Source of the DNA: Candidatus Tokpelaia sp. JSC188
GTDB taxonomy: Bacteria > Pseudomonadota > Alphaproteobacteria > Rhizobiales > Rhizobiaceae
DNA length: 64,000 bases
NCBI GenBank assembly: GCA_003331065.1
Contig: QENB01000001.1
Location: forward strand, 372,001 to 436,000
Direction of reading: 5' to 3'
Part shown: piece by piece, positions 49,287-59,875 of the stretch
Position numbering within the stretch: the stretch's first letter is position 1
Layout of the letters: the number at the start of each line of letters is the position of its first letter
The notes under the pieces: generated by a model
The model's database searches: none
Seen by the model: the letters and a program-made list of their open reading frames with translations, nothing else
What the model was told of the DNA's origin: nothing
Position numbers and translations under genes: made by a program

Positions 49287-50606
49287 CTAGCAATAGCGCT
49301 CAATTCTGATCATCTGCGCTTTATCAATCAGATTTCCATCCTGTGTGATCGCTGTTAATGCTTTTCGCAGCGTCGCTTCTGTTGTCTGATGTGTTATAAG
49401 TACGACAGTCTTGCTCTCATGCATTGTCTGTGTTTCAGCGGCTGGTCTCTGGACGATTGATTCTAATGAAATGTCGTTCTCTGCCATTCGCTTTGTAAGA
49501 GAGGAAAAAGTACCTATACGATCTTGAACGCTAAGCCGAATAAAATACCCACCAGTATGTGCTCGGGTTTTTGATTTTGTATATGGTTTTAGCGTATTTG
49601 CCGGAATGCCGAAAACCGGGCCATGTTGAAAACCAGGATGCGATTTGGCAATATCAGCAATATCAGCAATAACTGCCGAAGCTGTTGCGTTGCCTCCAGC
49701 ACCGGCTCCTGAAAGAAATAGCTCACCAAGCAGATCAGTCTCAATTGCAACAGCATTAGTAACGCCTTTAACTTGGGCGATAGCTGAAGATGTTGGCACC
49801 ATTATCGGATGTACACGCTGTTCAATACCTGTATTAGTTTTCACTGCCACACCCAAAAGCTTGATACGACAACCAAGTTCATCTGCCGTACGAATATCTA
49901 CCAGTGAAATATTTCTAATTCCTTCCACATAAATATTATCAAGAGAAATGACTGTACCAAAAGCAAGGCTTGTCAGAAGTGCAAGTTTATGGGCTGTATC
50001 ATTCCCTTCAATATCAAATGAAGGATCAGCTTCAGCATATCCCAAATCTTGAGCATTCTTTAAACATTCTTGGAAAGAGAGTTCTTTTTCTTCCATTTGT
50101 GTCAAAATGTAGTTACAGGTGCCATTCAATATCCCGTAAACGCGGGATGTTTTACTACCTGACAAAGATTCTCTTAAAATTTTGATGACCGGAATACCGC
50201 CAGCGACTGCAGCTTCAAAATTCAAAAGGAGACCTTTACTTTCCGCCAGTTGTGCCAGCTCCACGCCATGATGGGCAAGAAGGGCTTTGTTTGCTGTTAC
50301 TACATGACGCCCTGCTTCCAAAGCTAATTTAACTGCACGATAAGCAGATCCAGATTCACCGCCAATTAATTCAATAAAAACATTAATATCAGCTGATGCA
50401 GCAAGTTCTTCAGGATTGTCATACCATATAAAGGAATCAAGGTTGATATTACGTTCTCGTCTGCGATGGCGCGCACTAACAGCAACAATCTGAAGCGGAC
50501 ATCTGCACTGACGTATCAGCATTTCTGCTTTTTCAACAAAAAGACGGACTACGGCACTGCCGACAGTCCCAAGGCCAGCAATACCAATACGTAACGCTTC
50601 ACTCAT
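49287..50606 (-). CDS. hom: Homoserine dehydrogenase
   Basis: Reduces aspartate semialdehyde to homoserine for threonine and methionine. The 439-residue protein has an N-terminal Rossmann motif GLGTVGSAVVRLF, the catalytic-domain GGIPVIKILRESLSG and GNDTAHKLALLTSLAFG, the lysine in VVTANKALLA, and a C-terminal ACT domain (about 355-435; VQDRIGTFSSLTKRMAEND) for feedback by threonine. Six bases separate it from the aminotransferase upstream, so they form an operon. Confidence 0.96.
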   Translation of the reverse strand: MSEALRIGIAGLGTVGSAVVRLFVEKAEMLIRQCRCPLQIVAVSARHRRRERNINLDSFIWYDNPEELAASADINVFIELIGGESGSAYRAVKLALEAGRHVVTANKALLAHHGVELAQLAESKGLLLNFEAAVAGGIPVIKILRESLSGSKTSRVYGILNGTCNYILTQMEEKELSFQECLKNAQDLGYAEADPSFDIEGNDTAHKLALLTSLAFGTVISLDNIYVEGIRNISLVDIRTADELGCRIKLLGVAVKTNTGIEQRVHPIMVPTSSAIAQVKGVTNAVAIETDLLGELFLSGAGAGGNATASAVIADIADIAKSHPGFQHGPVFGIPANTLKPYTKSKTRAHTGGYFIRLSVQDRIGTFSSLTKRMAENDISLESIVQRPAAETQTMHESKTVVLITHQTTEATLRKALTAITQDGNLIDKAQMIRIERYC

Positions 50607-50612
50607 AATTAC

Positions 50613-51824
50613 TTATTGCCCCACTTCATCTGCTAATAAGAAACGTTTTATACTACGCGCAGCTTGGCGCAAGCGATGTTCGTTTTCAACTAACGCAATG
50701 CGTACATGATCATCACCATGTTCTCCGAAGCCGGCACCTGGAGCAACAGCTAAATTGGCCTCCTTAATAAGAAGTTGAGAAAAGCCGACTGATCCCAAAT
50801 GTCTGAAACGTTCTGGTATCGGTGCCCAAGCAAACATAGTGGCTTCCGGTGGCGGAATATCCCAACCCGCTCTAGCAAAGCTCTCTATCATCACATCACG
50901 ACGTTTTTCATATATGATACGAACCTGTGCAACATCCAAGTCATTACTATTCAGGGCAGCTGCTGCTGCGACCTGAATTGGTGTAAAAGCACCATAGTCG
51001 AGGTAAGACTTAATACGAGTTAGAGCCGCAATCAGCCGCTCGTTACCAACTGCAAACCCTATGCGCCAACCCGGCATGGAAAATGTCTTTGACATAGATG
51101 TAAATTCAACCGTTACATCCATAGCCCCTGGCACCTGTAAAACAGACGGAGGCGGATTGCCACCAAAATAGATTTCTGCATAAGCAAGATCAGAAAGAAG
51201 AATAATATCGTGTCTTCTAGCAAAAGCCACTACTTCTTTATAAAAATCAATCGTAGCAAGATATGCTGTCGGGTTTGAGGGATAATTAAGAATGATTGCC
51301 AAAGGTTTGGGAATTGAGTGACGAACAGCGCGGTCAAGCGCTTGCATAAAATTTTCATCCGGTAGAGCTGGCATAGAACGAATTACTCCACCCGACATGA
51401 TAAAACCAAAGGAATGAATCGGGTAAGTTGGATCGGGACAAAGTACTACATCACCAGGCGCAGCAATCGCCTGTGCCATATTGGCAAAACCTTCTTTCGA
51501 ACCAAGCGTTGCAACCACTTGCGTATCAACATTGAGCTTTACGCCGAAGCGACGCTCATAATAATTGGCTTGGGCACGGCGCAGCCCCAAGATGCCTTTT
51601 GAGGCAGAGTAGCGATGTGTTCTTGAATCTTGAATCACTTCACAAAGTTTATCAACAATGCTCTGCGGAGTTGGCAGATCAGGATTTCCCATGCCCAAAT
51701 CAATAATATCCGAACCTGCCGCACGTGCCAACGCCTTAAGACGATTGATCTGCTCAAAAACATACGGTGGGAGGCGACGAATTTTATAGAATTCTTCCGA
51801 CATAACAAAACTCGATCTTTTCAT
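50613..51824 (-). CDS. PLP aminotransferase, AlaC/LL-DAP aminotransferase-like
   Basis: Class I/II aminotransferase. The PLP lysine lies in SMSKTFSMPGWRIGFAVGN, with GMGNPDLPTP and NYPSNPTA as other family marks. 403 residues from ATG 51824; a second ATG (51803, MSEEFYKIRRLPPY) matches typical starts better. Rhizobial copies next to hom are annotated as alanine-forming (AlaC) or LL-diaminopimelate aminotransferases; sequence alone does not decide. A product feeding amino-acid synthesis fits its operon with hom. Confidence 0.9.
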   Translation of the reverse strand: MKRSSFVMSEEFYKIRRLPPYVFEQINRLKALARAAGSDIIDLGMGNPDLPTPQSIVDKLCEVIQDSRTHRYSASKGILGLRRAQANYYERRFGVKLNVDTQVVATLGSKEGFANMAQAIAAPGDVVLCPDPTYPIHSFGFIMSGGVIRSMPALPDENFMQALDRAVRHSIPKPLAIILNYPSNPTAYLATIDFYKEVVAFARRHDIILLSDLAYAEIYFGGNPPPSVLQVPGAMDVTVEFTSMSKTFSMPGWRIGFAVGNERLIAALTRIKSYLDYGAFTPIQVAAAAALNSNDLDVAQVRIIYEKRRDVMIESFARAGWDIPPPEATMFAWAPIPERFRHLGSVGFSQLLIKEANLAVAPGAGFGEHGDDHVRIALVENEHRLRQAARSIKRFLLADEVGQ

Positions 51825-52334
51825 TTAACTTTATTGGATTATTGATTTTAAATCAATTACGGCTGCGCCGTTTTCCTATATCCACTTAAGAGTTTTTTTC
51901 TCTATAGCGGCGTTGCGCATATCTTGCTAGTTTTGTGCTATTCAGCGAAGCTTTTAGCTGTAATTGCGAGCAGAAAAATGGAAATCGCACAGAAAATACG
52001 GACAGATCCTGTTCGGTTAACTCATTTTCTGATGATGATCTTAAAACCTTTCATCCATTCAATAACAATTGCAATCACTAGGGAAAAGGTAACCAAAAAT
52101 TAGTTTTTCATAAAACTATTTTGCATCTTCGTCGTCAATTATTTTTAATTAACAGAACCTTAATTAGCAAAGATACTCTTAAATTATTGCGCGCTTGCCG
52201 ATAGATCTTATAAATCAAATTGATTTAAAAAGCTTTTATAAAGACTAGTTGCAAAATATATAATATACTGTTTTTTACGAAACAGAAGCATTGCATTCAA
52301 GAAAACTTATTTTTAGAAAGCACATAAAAGATGC
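51825..52334. other. Spacer upstream of tRNA-Glu and the aminotransferase
   Basis: About 510 AT-rich bases that hold the promoter of the aminotransferase-hom operon on minus. No coding frame is visible. A TATAAT hexamer occurs near 52258, but it is too far from tRNA-Glu to be its main promoter. Confidence 0.4.
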
Positions 52335-52363
52335 TTGCAGTACCAAAGTAAGCTCTCTATAAG
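52335..52363 (+). promoter_or_regulatory. Sigma-70-type promoter of tRNA-Glu
   Basis: TTGCAG (52335-52340), exactly 17 bases, then TATAAG (52358-52363). The predicted start is near 52370, about 10 bases before the mature tRNA end, which is sensible for a stable RNA gene. Inference from spacing and hexamers only. Confidence 0.6.
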
Positions 52364-52380
52364 CCTGACTGTTACTTTGT

Positions 52381-52455
52381 GCGCCCATCGTCTAGCGGTT
52401 AGGACATCGCCCTTTCACGGCGGAAACAGGGGTTCGATTCCCCTTGGGCGTACCA
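52381..52455 (+). tRNA. tRNA-Glu (anticodon TTC)
   Basis: 75 bases including an encoded CCA. The seven-pair acceptor stem pairs GCGCCCA with TGGGCGT (one G-U at the end), the D arm reads TCGTCTAGCGGTTAGGA, the anticodon loop is CTTTCAC (anticodon TTC) and the T arm is AGGGGTTCGATTCCCCT. It matches the bacterial tRNA-Glu consensus closely. A T-rich stretch (ATTTTTAC, GTTTTTGG) follows. Confidence 0.97.
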
Positions 52456-53107
52456 ATCGATTTTTACATTGTTTTTGGCGCTTAATATCTTGATCGTATA
52501 GGGTTAGATCAGCGCGATAATCGTTCAATACCAAATCCTTCGAATCCCTCTCATCTTTCATTGGTTTTACAGGTGCACTGTCTACTGCCAACAAATTTTT
52601 CATACAAAGTGTGCCGCGCGTATCAATTTAAGACGATCTGCTAGCAGCAGATATTCTAATAAAGAATAAACGAATATCATGAAACTATCTAACAGCGCCG
52701 GATTCCATATGATCTCATCCTCAAAATATTAGTCCGGTTGCAACGCATAATATTATCTTATACTTAAATGAGTTGCACTCATGCCTAACATTCTGTACTT
52801 TTTCATTAGCATTGTTTAATAGTTCTTCTCCCCTAAAAAACCTAATACTCTTAATCACTGTCATCTAAGATAATCGGTAGGCGCAAGTGGAATAACAATC
52901 AAAGAACCCGCCCTCTTAACTCAAATAACATGACGGGAGTGATTTTGATCCTCTCTACTGCTAAAGACATATCATCAAACAATTTTTGATATTCCTAGAG
53001 TTAAGTATAATACATAAACCTACGAAATAATTATTGAGAAATATTCTAGTTTGATGTACATAATCGTTGTACTTTTGTCATATCTACTACCACAGAGAAT
53101 CTTAATA
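52456..53107. other. Spacer between tRNA-Glu and purC
   Basis: About 650 bases. A minus-strand frame overlapping the tRNA is an artefact of tRNA sequence. Near 52861-52923 the minus strand has a 20-codon patch (RAGSLIVIPLAPTDYLR) bounded by stops, which may be a relic. The palindrome CTGCTAGCAG lies near 52637. The frame of purC opens at 53051 but the residues there are not family-like. Confidence 0.4.
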
Positions 53108-53872
53108 ATGCACCATCGTCGTCGTATTTATGAAGGCAAGGCCAAGATAATTTTTGAGGGACCTGAACCGGGTACCTATATCCAATTTTTCAAAGATAAT
53201 GCGACGGCTTTTAATGCAAAGAAACATGAAATTATTGAAGGTAAAGGGGTGCTTAATAATCGCATTTCTGAATATATTTTTACACAACTCAAACAACTTG
53301 GCATTCCGACTCATTTTATCAGGCGGCTTAATATGCGCGAGCAGGTTATCCGTTCTCTCGAAATCATACCGCTTGAAATTGTCGTACGTAATATAGCGGC
53401 AGGTTCCTTTGTTAAACGGTTTGGGCTTGAAGAAGGGGCTCTTTTACCGTGCTCGATCATTGAATTTTATTACAAGAAAGATGAACTTGACGACCCAATG
53501 GTTTCAGAGGAACATGTGGCTGCTTTCGGTTGGGCAAGCTCGCAGGAATTAGAAGAAATTAAAGCGCTTTCTATCCGTATTAATGATTTTCTTTCTGGTT
53601 TATTTCTTGGTGTAGGCATTCAGCTTGTAGATTTCAAAATGGAATTTGGACGTCTTTGGGAAGGTGAGATGATGACTGTTGTTGTGGCTGATGAAATTTC
53701 TCCAGACTCGGCCCGTCTCTGGGATATAACAAGCGGTAGGAAATTAGACAAAGATCGATTCCGCCAAGACATGGGGGGGTTGATTGAAGCTTATCAAGAG
53801 GTAGCTCGTCGGCTAGGAATTGTAAATGAGAATGAACCGTTGCGCCCAAAAGGTCCCACTCTTGTAAAATAG
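53108..53872 (+). CDS. purC: SAICAR synthetase
   Basis: Phosphoribosylaminoimidazole-succinocarboxamide synthase, joining CAIR with aspartate. From ATG 53108 the 254-residue protein begins [20 protein letters not shown] and contains [48 protein letters not shown] and [15 protein letters not shown], matching Brucella PurC closely. AGAGA lies 12 bases upstream. First gene of purC-purS-purQ-purL; purB lies 6 kb downstream. Confidence 0.97.
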   Translation: MHHRRRIYEGKAKIIFEGPEPGTYIQFFKDNATAFNAKKHEIIEGKGVLNNRISEYIFTQLKQLGIPTHFIRRLNMREQVIRSLEIIPLEIVVRNIAAGSFVKRFGLEEGALLPCSIIEFYYKKDELDDPMVSEEHVAAFGWASSQELEEIKALSIRINDFLSGLFLGVGIQLVDFKMEFGRLWEGEMMTVVVADEISPDSARLWDITSGRKLDKDRFRQDMGGLIEAYQEVARRLGIVNENEPLRPKGPTLVK

Positions 53873-53924
53873 TGTATGCTGTTTTGTGTAAAGAGCAAAA
53901 GTGCTGAAAGGCAAAAAACAGATC

Positions 53925-54167
53925 ATGAAAGCTCGTGTTACCGTTAGTCTGAAAATTGACGTTCTTGATCCTCAGGGAAAAGCCATTCTCAATGCGCTGA
54001 ATAATCTTACATTTAACAATGTACGATCCGTGCGCCAAGGAAAGATTTTTGATATCATATTGAATGAAAACGATATTAAAGCAGCAAAAGAGCAATTAGA
54101 AGCTATCTGCGAAAAACTTTTAGTAAATACAGTTATTGAGAACTATCATATTGAATTCTTATCCTGA
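53925..54167 (+). CDS. purS: FGAM synthase subunit PurS
   Basis: Small subunit that with PurQ and the small-type PurL forms FGAM synthase. The 80-residue protein, from ATG 53925, reads MKARVTVSLKIDVLDPQGKA, with VRSVRQGKIFDIIL and the C-terminal KLLVNTVIENYHIE, which is the standard PurS pattern. The reading frame opens 24 bases earlier at a GTG, but the ATG gives the normal length. Lies 52 bases after purC. Confidence 0.95.
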   Translation: MKARVTVSLKIDVLDPQGKAILNALNNLTFNNVRSVRQGKIFDIILNENDIKAAKEQLEAICEKLLVNTVIENYHIEFLS

Positions 54168-54187
54168 ATTAAAAACGGTAGCGTTTT

Positions 54188-54856
54188 ATGAAAACTGCAA
54201 TTATTCAGTTCCCCGGTCTAAACCGCGATTATGATATGACTACAGCGCTAAAAAAAATTACCGGTTATCTTCCCTATAAGATCTGGCAAACAGAAACAAC
54301 TTTACCAGATGTAGATATGATTGTTATTCCTGGCGGTTTTTCATATGGAGATTATTTGCGCTGCGGAGCAATTGCTGCACGTCAACCTGTTATTCAAGCT
54401 ATCCGTAAAAAGGCAGAAAAAGGTGTCATGGTTCTTGGTGTCTGTAATGGTTTTCAAATTTTGCTAGAATCTGGTTTATTACCTGGTACATTAATGCGTA
54501 ATATCTCGCTTAAATTTGTTTGTCGTAAAGTTAAGCTTGAAGTAGCCAATGCAGATACTGCTTTCTCACGCAGTTATAGTCCAGGGCAGATTATTCGCTG
54601 TCCTGTTGCTCATCATGACGGCAATTATTTTACCGATAAAAAGACCTTAGAGCAGCTTGAAGATAATGGCCAAGTAGTTTTTCGATATGCGAAGGGAGAT
54701 AATCCAAATGGATCGATCCATGATATTGCTGGTATTATCAACAAGCGGGGAAATATCCTTGGTATGATGCCTCATCCTGAAAATCTAATTGAACCTGCCC
54801 ATGGTGGTATAGATGGGCGATTCCTCTTTACCAGTGCATTGGGAATTGCTTCATAG
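54188..54856 (+). CDS. purQ: FGAM synthase glutaminase subunit PurQ
   Basis: Class I glutamine amidotransferase that delivers ammonia to PurL. The 222-residue protein has the oxyanion-strand [16 protein letters not shown], the nucleophile Cys86 in VLGVCNGFQ and the catalytic His/Glu in [14 protein letters not shown]. All residues intact. Twenty bases after purS. Confidence 0.97.
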   Translation: MKTAIIQFPGLNRDYDMTTALKKITGYLPYKIWQTETTLPDVDMIVIPGGFSYGDYLRCGAIAARQPVIQAIRKKAEKGVMVLGVCNGFQILLESGLLPGTLMRNISLKFVCRKVKLEVANADTAFSRSYSPGQIIRCPVAHHDGNYFTDKKTLEQLEDNGQVVFRYAKGDNPNGSIHDIAGIINKRGNILGMMPHPENLIEPAHGGIDGRFLFTSALGIAS

Positions 54857-54981
54857 ATTTTTATTATCCTTTGCTTCCATTTCTAAGAGATTTCAGAGGA
54901 ATAGAGGTTTATTATACGCCAATATATGACGCATGCAGTATTCAGAAATCAACCAAATAAAAAAACAAAACGGAGCAATAC

Positions 54982-57183
54982 ATGAGTATTTCTGATCATT
55001 TCGCTGTTAATGAGGAGCTCATTTTTGCTCATGGCTTACAGTCAGATGAGTATCAACGTATTATTGATCTAATCAGGCGCGAGCCTACACTAACAGAACT
55101 TGGTATTTTTTCAGCAATGTGGAATGAACACTGCTCTTATAAATCTTCGAAGAAATGGCTTAAAATCATGCCGACTGAAGGAAACTATGTCATTCAGGGA
55201 CCGGGTGAAAATGCTGGCGTCGTTGATATCGGCAATGGAAATTGCGTTGTTTTCAAAATGGAAAGCCATAATCATCCTTCCTTTATCGAACCCTATCAAG
55301 GAGCAGCAACAGGTGTCGGTGGCATTTTACGGGATATATTTACCATGGGTGCACGTCCCGTTGCAGTTATGAATTCACTTCGTTTAGGTATGCCAAATCA
55401 TCCACGCACTCGCCATCTAATTAGTAATGTTGTTGCTGGCATTGGTAATTATAGTAATGCTTTTGGAGTACCAACAGTAGGTGGAGAGGTTAATTTTGAA
55501 AAGTGTTATAATGATAATATTTTGGTTAATACCTTCGCAGCCGGCATTGCCCGAACTGATAGTATTTTCTTTTCAAAGGCTGAAGGTATAGGTCTTCCTG
55601 TTGTTTATCTGGGTGCTCAGACCGGACGTGATGGTATCGGAGGAGCAATGATGGCTTCAGAAGAATTTGATGATGAAAATAAGAAAAAACGTCCAACTGT
55701 ACAAATAGGTGATCCATTTACAGAAAAATGCCTACTTGAGGCATGCCTTGAACTAATGAGTATCGGTGCTGTTGTTTCTATCCAAGATATGGGAGCAGCT
55801 GGTCTTACTTGTTCTGCAGTAGAAATGGGAGCTAAAGGTGACCTTGGCATTGAGCTTAACCTTGATCGTGTGCCACTACGAGAAACAAACATGACTCCTT
55901 ATGAAATAATGCTCTCTGAAAGCCAAGAACGGATGCTCATAATCTTGCGAACAGAAAAAGAAAAGCAAGCTAAAATAATTTTTCATAAATGGGGCTTGAA
56001 TTTTTCTATTATCGGTAAAACTACAGACGACCTGAGGTTTAGAATTTTGCATCAGGGAGAAGAAGTGGCTAATTTACCAATTAAGAAACTAGGTGATGAA
56101 GCACCAGAATATGAACGCCCATGGGTGGCACCTGTAAAACCGATATCAATTGATGCCAAACATATAGATGAAGTCAAGGATTTAGGTGTGGCTCTTTTGA
56201 AAATCCTTAATTCTGCTGACCACTCATCTAAACGTTGGATATATGAGCAATATGATACGATCATCCAAGGCAATACTCTTGTACATCCTGGTGGCAATGC
56301 CGGAGTTATTCGTATTGAAGGAAATGGAAATCAGGCTCTTGCTTTTTCTTCTGATGTAACACCTCGCTATTGCCAGGCAGATCCTTACGAAGGGGGTAAA
56401 CAGGCTGTTGCTGAATGCTGGCGCAATATCACAACAAGTGGAGCTATGCCTCTTGCCGCGACTGATAGCCTAAATTTTGGTAACCCGGAAAAACCAGAAA
56501 TCATGGGCCAGCTTGTCTTTGCTATCAAGGGTATTGCGGATGCTTGTCGCGCCTTGGATTTTCCCATCGTTTCGGGGAATGTCTCACTTTATAATGAAAC
56601 AAATGGAAAATCTATCCCTCCGACGCCAACAATAGCCGGCGTTGGTCTTATTTCCAACTGGATGAATATGGCTACGATCGATAATTTAAAAGAAGGTGAT
56701 TCCCTTCTACTGGTTGGTGGGGATGGAACACACCTTGGTCAGTCTATTTATCTACGTGATATCCTTGGAAAAAGCGAAGGAACACCACCGCGAGTAAATC
56801 TTGCCGTTGAAAAACGCAATGGTAATTTCATTCGCGAGCATATTGAAAGCGGTTATATATGCGCTTGCAACGATATTTCTGACGGCGGTTTAGCGCTTTC
56901 CCTTGCTGAAATGGTCATCAAATCTGGTTATGGTGCTACAATTGAGCTCAGTAGCGGACTACGTCATGCCATACTTTATGGCGAAGACCAGGCTCGCTAC
57001 ATTATTGCAGTCGATAAAAATCGAATTAAAACAATCTTGAAAAAGGCAGAAGATATTGCTATTCCTGCACGTTTCCTGGGATTAGTTGGAGGCAAAACCC
57101 TTTCCATCAAGGACTGTTTTACTTTAACGGTTATGGAAATGATCGATGCTTATGAAAGTTGGTTCCCTAATTATATGAAATAA
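54982..57183 (+). CDS. purL: FGAM synthase catalytic subunit PurL (small type)
   Basis: ATP-dependent synthase subunit of the three-part FGAM synthase. The 733-residue length is the small PurL, consistent with separate purS and purQ. Motifs include [14 protein letters not shown] near the start, [38 protein letters not shown] and the tandem AIR-synthase domain [15 protein letters not shown] with CGGAGC upstream. A 125-base gap separates it from purQ, but the order is conserved. Confidence 0.97.
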   Translation: MSISDHFAVNEELIFAHGLQSDEYQRIIDLIRREPTLTELGIFSAMWNEHCSYKSSKKWLKIMPTEGNYVIQGPGENAGVVDIGNGNCVVFKMESHNHPSFIEPYQGAATGVGGILRDIFTMGARPVAVMNSLRLGMPNHPRTRHLISNVVAGIGNYSNAFGVPTVGGEVNFEKCYNDNILVNTFAAGIARTDSIFFSKAEGIGLPVVYLGAQTGRDGIGGAMMASEEFDDENKKKRPTVQIGDPFTEKCLLEACLELMSIGAVVSIQDMGAAGLTCSAVEMGAKGDLGIELNLDRVPLRETNMTPYEIMLSESQERMLIILRTEKEKQAKIIFHKWGLNFSIIGKTTDDLRFRILHQGEEVANLPIKKLGDEAPEYERPWVAPVKPISIDAKHIDEVKDLGVALLKILNSADHSSKRWIYEQYDTIIQGNTLVHPGGNAGVIRIEGNGNQALAFSSDVTPRYCQADPYEGGKQAVAECWRNITTSGAMPLAATDSLNFGNPEKPEIMGQLVFAIKGIADACRALDFPIVSGNVSLYNETNGKSIPPTPTIAGVGLISNWMNMATIDNLKEGDSLLLVGGDGTHLGQSIYLRDILGKSEGTPPRVNLAVEKRNGNFIREHIESGYICACNDISDGGLALSLAEMVIKSGYGATIELSSGLRHAILYGEDQARYIIAVDKNRIKTILKKAEDIAIPARFLGLVGGKTLSIKDCFTLTVMEMIDAYESWFPNYMK

Positions 57184-57254
57184 AATAATTTCGCTTGATC
57201 ATTTTTACCTACAGATTTACAATGTGCGCAGTGGTTTTGTAGGAGAAAAGCCTT

Positions 57255-57488
57255 ATGGCAATGGAGATGCATGCGATTGAAAGACTTATTCGTAATGGTA
57301 TACCAGATGCCAAGGTAACGATTCGAGATTTTTCTGGTGATGGAAATCACTATGTTGCAGAAATTATAGCAGAGAGTTTTCGTGGTAAGAGTCGGATTCA
57401 ACAACATCAGATGGTTTATCAAGCCCTTGAGGGTAATGTTGGGAATGCTTTGCATGCATTATCTTTGAAAACTGATTCGCCGAATTAA
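57255..57488 (+). CDS. bolA: BolA-family protein
   Basis: BolA/IbaG-type protein, partner of monothiol glutaredoxins in Fe-S cluster handling and iron sensing. The 77-residue protein has the conserved FRGKSRIQQHQMVYQAL, which contains the cluster-ligating histidine, and ENIA-like opening AIERLIRNGIPDAKVTIRD. AGGAGA lies seven bases upstream. It is followed by its usual partner grxD. Confidence 0.93.
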   Translation: MAMEMHAIERLIRNGIPDAKVTIRDFSGDGNHYVAEIIAESFRGKSRIQQHQMVYQALEGNVGNALHALSLKTDSPN

Positions 57489-57568
57489 ATTCACAATGGA
57501 GTCTAAGGTAAGACTCTTCCTGTCAGGGGGATACTTGTAAGATTTTAAGTGATAATAAGGAAATAAAA

Positions 57569-57892
57569 ATGGACTCTATACATGATTTTATCGATAGTGA
57601 GATAAAATCCAATGATGTGGTGCTTTTTATGAAAGGTACCTCTGATTTTCCTCAGTGTGGGTTTTCCGGAGAAGTAGTGCAGATCCTCAATTATCTTGGT
57701 ATTAATTACAAAGATATCAACGTTCTCTCATCAGGTGAGCTACGTCAGGGTATCAAAAGTTATTCTAATTGGCCAACAATTCCACAACTCTATGTCAAGA
57801 CAGAATTTATTGGCGGCTGTGATATCGTACGTGAAATGTTTCAGCAAGGTGAACTCCAGAATATTTTAGAAAAAAACGGCATTTCTGCATGA
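57569..57892 (+). CDS. grxD: Monothiol glutaredoxin (CGFS type)
   Basis: Fe-S cluster carrier glutaredoxin. The 107-residue protein has the CGFS site (Cys30-Ser33) within [14 protein letters not shown], the glutathione-binding WPTIPQLYV and GGCDI motifs. It sits 80 bases after bolA, its physical partner, and the whole purL-bolA-grxD order is conserved in Rhizobiales. AAGGAA precedes the ATG. Confidence 0.97.
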   Translation: MDSIHDFIDSEIKSNDVVLFMKGTSDFPQCGFSGEVVQILNYLGINYKDINVLSSGELRQGIKSYSNWPTIPQLYVKTEFIGGCDIVREMFQQGELQNILEKNGISA

Positions 57893-58171
57893 TATGGGGT
57901 ACAAAGAGAGCATCTCTTGAGGGTCAAGTCATGGGGATAAGTGTTTTAATCATGCCCTGTATTTTTGTTTTTAGAAAATCAAGTAAACCGAGCTTTGTGT
58001 GTCGAAGATATCGCACTCAATAGTAAAATGCTGTAGGAAGAGGCGCTAAGTAGAAGAAAAAATATTTACACTGATCTAAGCCTTTATTAGTAGTAGAATG
58101 AATATTAAACAAGTATTATAACGATTATGCATAATCCTCTAAATATGGGTTTTTTGCTTTTTGCAAGATGA
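57893..58171. other. Convergent spacer between grxD and dksA
   Basis: About 280 bases between converging genes. No coding frame and no strong terminator hairpin; a T-run (TTTTTTGCTTTTTG) at 58149-58163 could serve grxD. Confidence 0.35.
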
Positions 58172-58591
58172 TCACTCGTCTCGGTATGCTTTTTCCCGCC
58201 TTTCGTGACGTTCCTGTGCTTCGAGCGATAGAGTCGCTATTGGGCGAGCCTCCAAACGCTTAAGACCAATAGGTTCTCCTGTTTCCTCACAATAGCCGTA
58301 GGTCCCATCCCTAAGCCGTTGCAGAGCAGAATCAATTTTGGTAATTAGTTTACGTTGACGATCTCTAGCTCGTAACTCAATAGATCTATCTGCTTCAGAA
58401 GATGCACGATCAGCAAAATCGGGATGATTTGCATTCTCTTCTTGCAGATTCTCAAGTGTTTCCCGTGCTTCGCGCAAAATACCGTTCTTCCAAGTGATCA
58501 ACTTTAAACGAAAATAAGTCTTTTGACGTTCATTCATAAACGGTTCATCCTCCGACGGATAATAATTATTCAGATCAATTCTTTCGTTCAT
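58172..58591 (-). CDS. dksA: RNA polymerase-binding protein DksA
   Basis: Binds the RNA polymerase secondary channel and, with ppGpp, retunes rRNA and amino-acid promoters. The 139-residue protein has a long coiled-coil hairpin with the tip region ADRASSEADR (acidic tip aspartate near 61) and the C-terminal globular part YGYCEETGEPIGLKRLEARP. Only one cysteine (Cys101) of the classical four-cysteine zinc finger remains, as usual in alphaproteobacterial DksA, so zinc binding is unlikely. Confidence 0.94.
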   Translation of the reverse strand: MNERIDLNNYYPSEDEPFMNERQKTYFRLKLITWKNGILREARETLENLQEENANHPDFADRASSEADRSIELRARDRQRKLITKIDSALQRLRDGTYGYCEETGEPIGLKRLEARPIATLSLEAQERHERREKAYRDE

Positions 58592-59113
58592 CGTTGAAGG
58601 TCTCCCTTTATACTAATTTTATGGACTGCAATATATATTGCGAACAATTTTTATACACAACAATAAGCTTAAAAAATCATATTATTAGTGTGTGCTATTA
58701 TCCTTTTACAATTGACTTTATTTTTATTTTTGGTAACGATTGCAGTTGCCACGTTACAAGAAAAGTACGACTCTCCTGGACTGCGTTTATTGTTTTACGA
58801 ATGGTTGGGATATGAAATAATAGGTTTGTTAGGAGATTGTATTGCTTGTAGCAAAGAAATCGTCCCCTTGGCAGAGCAGAGGTAAACGGATTTATTCTTA
58901 TGTAATCAATGAAAAGTACATTATATAACAACCAGTTGATTAGTCCAGTATACCTTATTCTAAATATTCTATCCGTATAATAGTAAACTTTTTTAAAGTG
59001 AAGATATTATTATTTATGCTTGTTTTTAAACATCATATATAATCGGGATTACGGGATGTAATCCTAAAAAAATTGAACTAGATTTTTGCCTTCGTTTTAT
59101 CAGAATTATCCAT
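58592..59113. other. Spacer between dksA and rpe
   Basis: About 520 bases holding the dksA and rpe upstream regions. One doubtful small frame (58688-58885) is listed separately; otherwise AT-rich without recognisable elements. Confidence 0.35.
58688..58885 (+). CDS. Possible small membrane protein
   Basis: A 65-codon frame with GTG start, one hydrophobic helix (about 4-22, LLQLTLFLFLVTIAVATL) followed by a charged, protein-like tail (EKYDSPGLRLLFYEWLGYEI) and two cysteines (CIACSKE). Composition after the helix is more protein-like than neighbouring frames. No ribosome binding site or family is recognised, so it is doubtful. Confidence 0.25.
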   Translation: MCAIILLQLTLFLFLVTIAVATLQEKYDSPGLRLLFYEWLGYEIIGLLGDCIACSKEIVPLAEQR

Positions 59114-59800
59114 ATGAGACGTCCACAAATCATTGCCTCATCAATTTTAGCATCGAATTTTTCTAAGCTTGGCCAAGAAGTGAAAGACGTGCTCCGAGCC
59201 GGTGCGGATTGGATTCATATTGATATCATGGATGGACATTTTGTACCTAACATTACTTTTGGACCAGATGTCGTCAAAGCTATTCGTCCTCTGACAGACG
59301 TCATTTTTGACGCACATCTGATGATTGCTCCATGCGATCTCTATATTGAGACTTTTGCTAAGGTAGGCTGCGATATTATCACAATTCATGCTGAAGCAGG
59401 CCCTCATCTACACCGTTCTCTCCAGCTTATCCGTTCAGCTGGTAAAAAAGCAGGAGTATCACTCAACCCAGCAACACCTGAGCATGTGCTTCAATACATC
59501 CTTGATGATATTGACCTCATTCTCGTCATGACTGTTAATCCTGGTTTTGGTGGACAAGGATTTATTCCACAATCTCTTGAAAAGATCCGCAGAATCAAAG
59601 AGATGATCGGCAAACACCCAATAGACCTTGAGGTGGACGGGGGAATTACTGCTGATAATGTTAGCAAAGTAGCAGAGGCAGGCGCTAATGTTTATGTGGC
59701 TGGTTCTGCCATTTATAAAGGAGGTAATCCAAAAACCTATGCATCACGTATTGCTACTATTCGAAAGGCAGCAGCAAAAACTGATAGTTTTGAAAAATGA
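59114..59800 (+). CDS. rpe: Ribulose-phosphate 3-epimerase
   Basis: Interconverts ribulose 5-phosphate and xylulose 5-phosphate. The 228-residue TIM barrel has [17 protein letters not shown], the metal-binding [29 protein letters not shown] and the second-aspartate [10 protein letters not shown], all intact. It precedes purB by 75 bases on the same strand, as in other Rhizobiales. Confidence 0.97.
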   Translation: MRRPQIIASSILASNFSKLGQEVKDVLRAGADWIHIDIMDGHFVPNITFGPDVVKAIRPLTDVIFDAHLMIAPCDLYIETFAKVGCDIITIHAEAGPHLHRSLQLIRSAGKKAGVSLNPATPEHVLQYILDDIDLILVMTVNPGFGGQGFIPQSLEKIRRIKEMIGKHPIDLEVDGGITADNVSKVAEAGANVYVAGSAIYKGGNPKTYASRIATIRKAAAKTDSFEK

Positions 59801-59875
59801 TAAAATACGAATTTTATTTTACATAAACAGTAACTTATTGCCAAAATAAGGTGATGTAAAAAACAGGAAAGCAAT

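Noticed and set aside
52415..52603. 62-codon minus frame ending RPRGIEPLFPP
   Set aside because: It reads antisense through tRNA-Glu; this ending is a well-known artefact of translating tRNA T-arms.
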